DNA from: Ferrimicrobium sp.
Lineage (GTDB): Bacteria; Actinomycetota; Acidimicrobiia; Acidimicrobiales; Acidimicrobiaceae
Length of the DNA: 9,877 nucleotides
NCBI GenBank assembly: GCA_027365375.1
Contig: DAHXNM010000194.1
Coordinates: 1-9,877, forward strand
Direction of reading: 5' to 3'
This document shows positions 6,186-9,877 of this stretch, piece after piece (the first letter of the stretch is position 1; each line of letters starts with the position of its first letter). The translations under genes and the position numbers were made by a program. The notes under the pieces were generated by a model. The model made no database searches, was not told the origin of the DNA, and saw only the letters and a list, made by a program, of their open reading frames with translations.

Positions 6186-6761
6186 CCGCTTCACGCTTTT
6201 CAAGTATGTCGGCTCTGTGCTGCGTATACTCGAGTCCCTGGGTTCGATCAACCTGCATAGCTATTTTGGTCATTACTCCACACATTTTGGCTCGATGATA
6301 AAAATTTCGGCGCTCGACGTGCGCTGCGGGCATGGCGGAGGATCTACGGGTGGGAGTATTCGGAGCAAGGTGTTTTGGGTTCTAATGCACAATTGAGCAA
6401 CTCGCGCTGTCAGCCGTTGGTCTAACTTGTCAGTAGGGCCGATTCGGTTGAGTGTCTGCACTCTCGAGCCAACTAGTTGGTATATTGATGGCTGTTTGAT
6501 CTAGATGAAACTATGGGTTGCCAGCAGTTTCGGTTCATTCCTGCCTGGGTTCGAGGATGCGCGGTGACTGTTCCAGTACCATTGCCAGGTGCGATACACA
6601 CAGAGTTTTCGATAAGTATTAGGCGCTGAGAACGGTGCGATTCACGGAGTCGCGGATACGGTTGTTGTACTTCTGTCGTTTCAGTGGTGACCGCTAGTTG
6701 TCGGAGTGAGCCGTGGATGGTGGTCAGTGCCAGGATCGGGTAGCCCGTAGAGATCTTTCCG
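6186..6761. other. Gene-free stretch between tRNA-Val and the membrane protein gene
   Basis: About 575 bases without a recognisable gene. Minus-strand frames at 6273-6461 and 6473-6832 lack family resemblance, and the second overlaps the end of the membrane protein gene. The stretch contains a small hairpin GAGTG-TCTG-CACTC (6450-6463) next to a perfect 12-base palindrome (6469-6480). No T-tailed terminator is clear for the tRNA or for the minus-strand gene. Confidence 0.55.
6469..6480. repeat. Perfect 12-bp palindrome CCAACTAGTTGG
   Basis: A perfect inverted repeat with no spacer, directly followed by TATATTGATGG and preceded by a small hairpin. It might be a protein-binding site, but no promoter or gene adjoins it clearly. 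Confidence 0.3.
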
Positions 6762-7190
6762 CTATGCGTCAGTGTGTTTTGGGCTAGTTCGACTGAGGTG
6801 GTAGAGAAGAAATGCATATGCAAACAGGGCAAGCGTGAATCCGAGAGCCATAATCAGCGAGAGTAGGTTTGAGCGTCCACCTCCGTTGACAAAGGCGAGT
6901 CCAGCCGCTATGGCAATAACAATGCCCAGCACACCGACGATCGTATGGCCCAGGGCACCAGCCTCTGGTTGCTCGAGGGAGGCGTTGATCATCATGATGC
7001 CGTTGATCAGAAGGGCCAGCCCGATGACGACGTGGATGTAGAGCACGGCGATGGGATGAGAGCCGCCCCAGGGATTGTGTGGTGCAATTGTAACGTACAA
7101 TACATTCGCTGTCCCGAAGATGAATTCAATCAGTAGTGCGACAATCGATGTGAAGGACAGCAGTTTCAGGTCGAGTGCGCGTTTGCTCAT
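6762..7190 (-). CDS. Four-helix integral membrane protein of unknown function
   Basis: I do not recognise a family with confidence. The 142-aa product is very hydrophobic, with four likely transmembrane helices near 13-34, 48-69, 82-103 and 108-131, short loops and a His-containing C-terminal tail (TSPKHTDA). Notable residues are E22 in helix 1, H53 in helix 2, H82 at the start of helix 3, and H38/H45 in the loop after helix 1. Paired helix histidines can bind haem or metal, but no known cytochrome motif is complete. A promoter placed 7 bases before ATG 7190, with no Shine-Dalgarno, suggests a leaderless mRNA. It lies 243 bases downstream of copA on the same strand; a copper link is only positional. 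Confidence 0.8.
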   Translation of the reverse strand: MSKRALDLKLLSFTSIVALLIEFIFGTANVLYVTIAPHNPWGGSHPIAVLYIHVVIGLALLINGIMMINASLEQPEAGALGHTIVGVLGIVIAIAAGLAFVNGGGRSNLLSLIMALGFTLALFAYAFLLYHLSRTSPKHTDA

Positions 7191-7197
7191 GGGCTAG

Positions 7198-7226
7198 ATT
7201 CTAGTGGCCTAGGTCACATCTAGCAA
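7198..7226 (-). promoter_or_regulatory. Sigma-70-type promoter for leaderless membrane protein gene
   Basis: Reading the minus strand, TTGCTA (7226-7221, four of six -35 matches), a 17-base spacer, then TAGAAT (7203-7198, five of six -10 matches). Seven bases separate the -10 from the ATG at 7190, so transcription should begin at or next to the start codon. No ribosome-binding site exists in the gap. Confidence 0.6.
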
Positions 7227-7356
7227 GTCGGTCGCGACGGTTTATACAGCAAACGATAGAGGTTTGCACGCAAATGGGTGGGTTTTGGCATAGGCCAGCT
7301 GTTGAAATTTCGTCGCCTACCGCTTCATTGACTGCCTAGGCGGTGGCAGGGGTATC

Positions 7357-7378
7357 GCGGATTAACTCGACTATCCGC
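7357..7378. terminator. Possible hairpin after copA
   Basis: GCGGAT (7357-7362) and ATCCGC (7373-7378) are perfect arms around a 10-base loop, 56-77 bases beyond the copA stop. There is no T run on either side, so termination is uncertain. A second weak stem using TCCGC/GCGGA overlaps its right arm. Confidence 0.25.
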
Positions 7379-7433
7379 TTAGCTAGGCGGACGGTTGTGG
7401 TTCATCTCTTGGGTGTGAAGAGCTAGCGGCTGT

Positions 7434-9512
7434 TCAAAGATGCCATCGCCTGAGCCGCAGCGCGTTGGTTACGACTATCAGCGATGAACATGCCATCAGC
7501 GCAGCTGCGAGCATTGGATTCAGGATGCCAACTGCCGCCAGAGTAATTGCGATGATGTTGTAGCCGATAGCCCAAGCAAAGTTCTGATGAATATTGCGAA
7601 GCGTCGCACGGGCTAACGCGATAGCTCCAGGAACCTTCAGAATGTCGTCACCGAGAATCGTGATGTCAGCGCTGGCCTTTGCGATGTCGGTGCCGCCTGC
7701 GAGTGAGATACCTAGATCAGCTTGTGCGAGAGCAGCTGCGTCGTTGATGCCATCTCCGACCATGGCCACACGTTTCCCAAGAGCCTGGGCATCACGAACT
7801 GCCGAGGCCTTTTCAGCTGGCCGTACATTCGCTCGAATTGTATCAATCTTTAGCGTTGTTGCTAACGGCTGCGCGTTTTGAAGCCGATCTCCAGTCAACA
7901 TGACGATCTCGATTCCGTTGTCGCGCAGAGCCTGGACAAGGTCTATTGCGCCGTCTCTCAGAGTCTCTTGCAAGCTAAACACCAAAGGGGGCTGATCATC
8001 TATCTGACACGCGACTGTTCTTGGTCCATCGCTGGTCTGGATGCCGAAGAACTGGGGTGCTGCAATGGTGATCGTATGGCCATCTACCGTACCAACCATG
8101 CCGGAACCTGGAAGTTCCTTTACGGCTTCCACACTTAGCCGGGTTGTCGACAACGTGCCAAGAGCACGTGCAACTGGATGTGTCGAAGACCGAGCGATAG
8201 CGGCGATGCGGTCCCGGTCGCGACTCGAGAGCTGAGTTGGTAGATGATCAAATGACAAGGTCGCATCGGTAAGTGTGCCGGTCTTATCGAGGAAGATGGT
8301 ATCGATCTGTGGCACCTGTTCGAGGACGGTAGGGCTTTGGATCAGAATGCCAGATCTTGCAGCTCTGGATGTAGCTACGAGGAATGCTATTGGAGTAGCA
8401 AGGCCGAGGGAACATGGGCACGCGACAACGAGTACGGCTATCCCTGCCACTAACGCATCAGTCGCCGATCCCTGAGTTAGCCAAGCAAGAAAAGTTGCGA
8501 TCGCTATCAGAATCACGATCGGTACGAATACCCTTGAGATGCGATCGCTAATCCGCTCAAGATTGGCCTTCTTGGCCTGTGCCTGAGCCACCTGGACGGT
8601 GAGTTGTGAGAGGAAACTACGTTGAGCGCTGGTGATCGCAACCCCCTCGAGAAGCCGGTCGCGGTTCAAGGATCCAGCCAGAACATTGACCCCAGGTGCC
8701 ACCACGGTGGGGTCTGACTCTCCGGTAATGATCGACGTATCTACGGTTGATTCCCCGATGGTGACCGTGATATCGGTTGGGACCACTTGACCAGGTCGCA
8801 CCGTTACGACATCTTCGCGCAGGATCTCGCTCGCTGGGACTATCATCTCAACTCCTTGACGTTTGATAACAACATCACCAAGTATCTGCGCCTGTAGATC
8901 GTTTAAGTCAGATCTTGCAACCTTTTTCGCCCGATCCTCTATCCATCGTCCGAGATAGATCACCGTCGGAACGATTGCTGCTGCATCAAAGAAGATAGGT
9001 TCGCGTCCCAGGCCTGCGAAGGTTACGGCTGTCGACCAGACAAACGCGGTTACGAAGCCCAATGAGACGAGCGAGTCCATGCCTCCAGTGAGGTGACCGA
9101 GATCGCGTATGGCGGTGATCAAAAAGTCTCGTCCTACTAGCAGGACAACTACGGCTGCAAGGACGAATGCTATCGGTCTAGAGATCGACCAGATCGAGAG
9201 ATCACCACCGAGCAGGATCGCGCTCAGAACTGCACTGATTGCGAGCGGCCAAGCGCGGTGGTGAATCCTTGGGGTTGGTCCAGCTGTGTCCTTCTTGACC
9301 GCATCGTAGCCAGCCTGCCTAACGGCATCGACAATTTTATCGATGTCGAGTGCATCCGGGTCAAAACTAATAGTTGCCTCTTCGAGGGCATAGTTGACGG
9401 TTGCATTTGCGCCAGGAAGACGGTTCAACTTACGTTCGATTCGAGATGCACAGCTCGCGCAGGTCATCCCAAAGAGATCAAGGTCGAGTTGTTCAGTTGA
9501 TGAGCTTGGCAT
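7434..9512 (-). CDS. copA: Cu(I)-exporting P1B-1-type ATPase
   Basis: CopA pumps Cu(I) out of the cytosol using ATP. From ATG 9512 the protein is 692 aa, normal for a one-HMA CopA. Domains in order: HMA with GMTCASC (C18, C21), four membrane segments, actuator with TGES (263-266), membrane ion path with CPC (365-367), phosphorylation site DKTGT (D409), nucleotide-domain HP (445-446), hinge GDGIND (586-591), then Y651-N652 in TM7 and M673-xx-S676-S677 in TM8. CPC, YN and MxxSS together define the Cu(I)/Ag(I) P1B-1 subgroup. The frame is open to a TTG at 9551, but ATG 9512, with GAGG 9 bases before it, fits the family and overlaps the 3' end of copZ by 20 bases, implying coupled translation. 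The pump is complete, with no missing key residue. Confidence 0.96.
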   Translation of the reverse strand: MPSSSTEQLDLDLFGMTCASCASRIERKLNRLPGANATVNYALEEATISFDPDALDIDKIVDAVRQAGYDAVKKDTAGPTPRIHHRAWPLAISAVLSAILLGGDLSIWSISRPIAFVLAAVVVLLVGRDFLITAIRDLGHLTGGMDSLVSLGFVTAFVWSTAVTFAGLGREPIFFDAAAIVPTVIYLGRWIEDRAKKVARSDLNDLQAQILGDVVIKRQGVEMIVPASEILREDVVTVRPGQVVPTDITVTIGESTVDTSIITGESDPTVVAPGVNVLAGSLNRDRLLEGVAITSAQRSFLSQLTVQVAQAQAKKANLERISDRISRVFVPIVILIAIATFLAWLTQGSATDALVAGIAVLVVACPCSLGLATPIAFLVATSRAARSGILIQSPTVLEQVPQIDTIFLDKTGTLTDATLSFDHLPTQLSSRDRDRIAAIARSSTHPVARALGTLSTTRLSVEAVKELPGSGMVGTVDGHTITIAAPQFFGIQTSDGPRTVACQIDDQPPLVFSLQETLRDGAIDLVQALRDNGIEIVMLTGDRLQNAQPLATTLKIDTIRANVRPAEKASAVRDAQALGKRVAMVGDGINDAAALAQADLGISLAGGTDIAKASADITILGDDILKVPGAIALARATLRNIHQNFAWAIGYNIIAITLAAVGILNPMLAAALMACSSLIVVTNALRLRRWHL

Positions 9513-9696
9513 CGTAGCCGGCCTCATCGAGGGCGGCGAGCAGCTCGTCAACCCCGAGATGATCTCCTTCGATCTTCACCGTCTTGCTCTCAAGGTCGAC
9601 GTCGACGGACTGCACACCTGCTATTTTACTGACCTCTCCTTGGATCGCCACTTGGCAATGATGGCAGCTGACGGTGGGAACGCTAAATTGCATCAT
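9493..9696 (-). CDS. copZ: CopZ-like copper chaperone (HMA domain)
   Basis: A small cytosolic HMA-fold protein that would carry Cu(I) to CopA. With ATG 9696 it is 67 aa, the usual CopZ size: beta strand QFSVPTV, metal loop SCHHC (C11, C14), then the expected helix-strand pattern ending EAGYDAKLIN. The Met that usually precedes the CxxC is replaced (TVSCHHC), and two His lie between the cysteines. The frame extends to a TTG at 9708, but GAGGT ahead of ATG 9696 looks like a ribosome-binding site, with the TTG lying within it. Its 3' end overlaps copA on the same strand. It diverges from the MFS gene with 68 bases between starts. No clear CsoR or CueR operator was seen. It could carry another soft metal. 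Confidence 0.9.
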   Translation of the reverse strand: MMQFSVPTVSCHHCQVAIQGEVSKIAGVQSVDVDLESKTVKIEGDHLGVDELLAALDEAGYDAKLIN

Positions 9697-9764
9697 TTGA
9701 TACCTCAACTTTCTGCTATTTCCAGTCTATCCTTGCCTTAGTTAGTGGATGTAAGGAGCTGTGG

Positions 9765-9877
9765 GTGGAGGGTCCTAAGGCCGGTTTCCAGCGTGTTGAG
9801 GTCAGGGTTGTCCTGACGGCTTTTGGTCTGTCGCTTGGCGCGGCGACATCGCTCGGATTCGCGCGATTCGCATATTC
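9765..9877 (+). CDS. N-terminus of MFS transporter, YbfB/YjiJ-like (partial)
   Basis: From GTG 9765 the frame is open to the window edge (37 codons). AAGGAG (9753-9758) lies six bases before the GTG, a strong ribosome-binding site. After a basic start (VEGPKAGFQR) the sequence enters a first transmembrane helix, LTAFGLSLGAATSLGFARFAY. The small-residue-rich helix ending GFARFAY resembles helix 1 of YbfB/YjiJ-type major facilitator transporters, where G-x-x-R-F-x-Y is conserved. The substrate is unknown. It diverges from copZ; a role in metal handling is not implied by sequence. Confidence 0.62.
   Translation, partial: MEGPKAGFQRVEVRVVLTAFGLSLGAATSLGFARFAY

Noticed and set aside
6043..6333. 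Minus-strand frame containing GRRGLEPLTPCASCKCAT
   Set aside because: It is the antisense of tRNA-Val and not a gene.
6473..6832. 119-codon minus-strand frame
   Set aside because: It overlaps the end of the membrane protein gene, its product resembles no family, and it has no credible start signal.
1..9877. CRISPR array, rRNA, toxin-antitoxin or phage defence genes
   Set aside because: No regularly spaced repeats, rRNA-like blocks or matching protein families were seen on either strand.

Overview
The window reads as actinobacterial chromosome of middling GC. Pointers are an actinobacterial-type oligoribonuclease, a polyprenol-phosphate mannose synthase translationally coupled to dUTPase, frequent GTG/TTG starts, and tRNA-Gly(GCC) and tRNA-Val(GAC), which commonly sit side by side in this phylum. 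A moderate-GC acidophilic Acidimicrobiia relative is possible, but that is a guess from style, not from a marker gene.

Layout. (1) 1-1964, housekeeping: the 3' end of a CrtO-like acyltransferase runs convergently into orn (minus strand). orn diverges from a GT2 polyprenol-phosphate mannosyltransferase, which overlaps dut by 4 bases. (2) 2059-2131, tRNA-Gly(GCC). (3) 2135-6112, an accessory-looking block between the two tRNAs. It holds a decayed IS200/IS605-type element (the last part of a TnpB zinc ribbon plus two right-end-like hairpins), an acyl-CoA dehydrogenase with Asp at the usual catalytic Glu position, a D-2-hydroxyacid dehydrogenase on the same strand, and about 870 bases with no recognisable gene. 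(4) 6113-6185, tRNA-Val(GAC). (5) 6186-6761, no recognisable gene. (6) 6762-9877, a four-helix membrane protein with a promoter placed for leaderless translation, then a copper efflux pair on the minus strand (copZ-like chaperone overlapping a CopA-type P1B-1 ATPase), and divergently the first codons of a YbfB/YjiJ-like MFS transporter running off the end.

How the parts work together: CopZ would deliver Cu(I) to CopA for export. The two minus-strand dehydrogenases may belong to one organic-acid or acyl-CoA catabolic function, but no substrate can be read from sequence. The most interesting hypothesis is that an ancestral Gly-(Cys)-Val tRNA cluster was split by insertion of the 4-kb block, with loss or relocation of tRNA-Cys. 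No clearly novel defence or mobile system was found.
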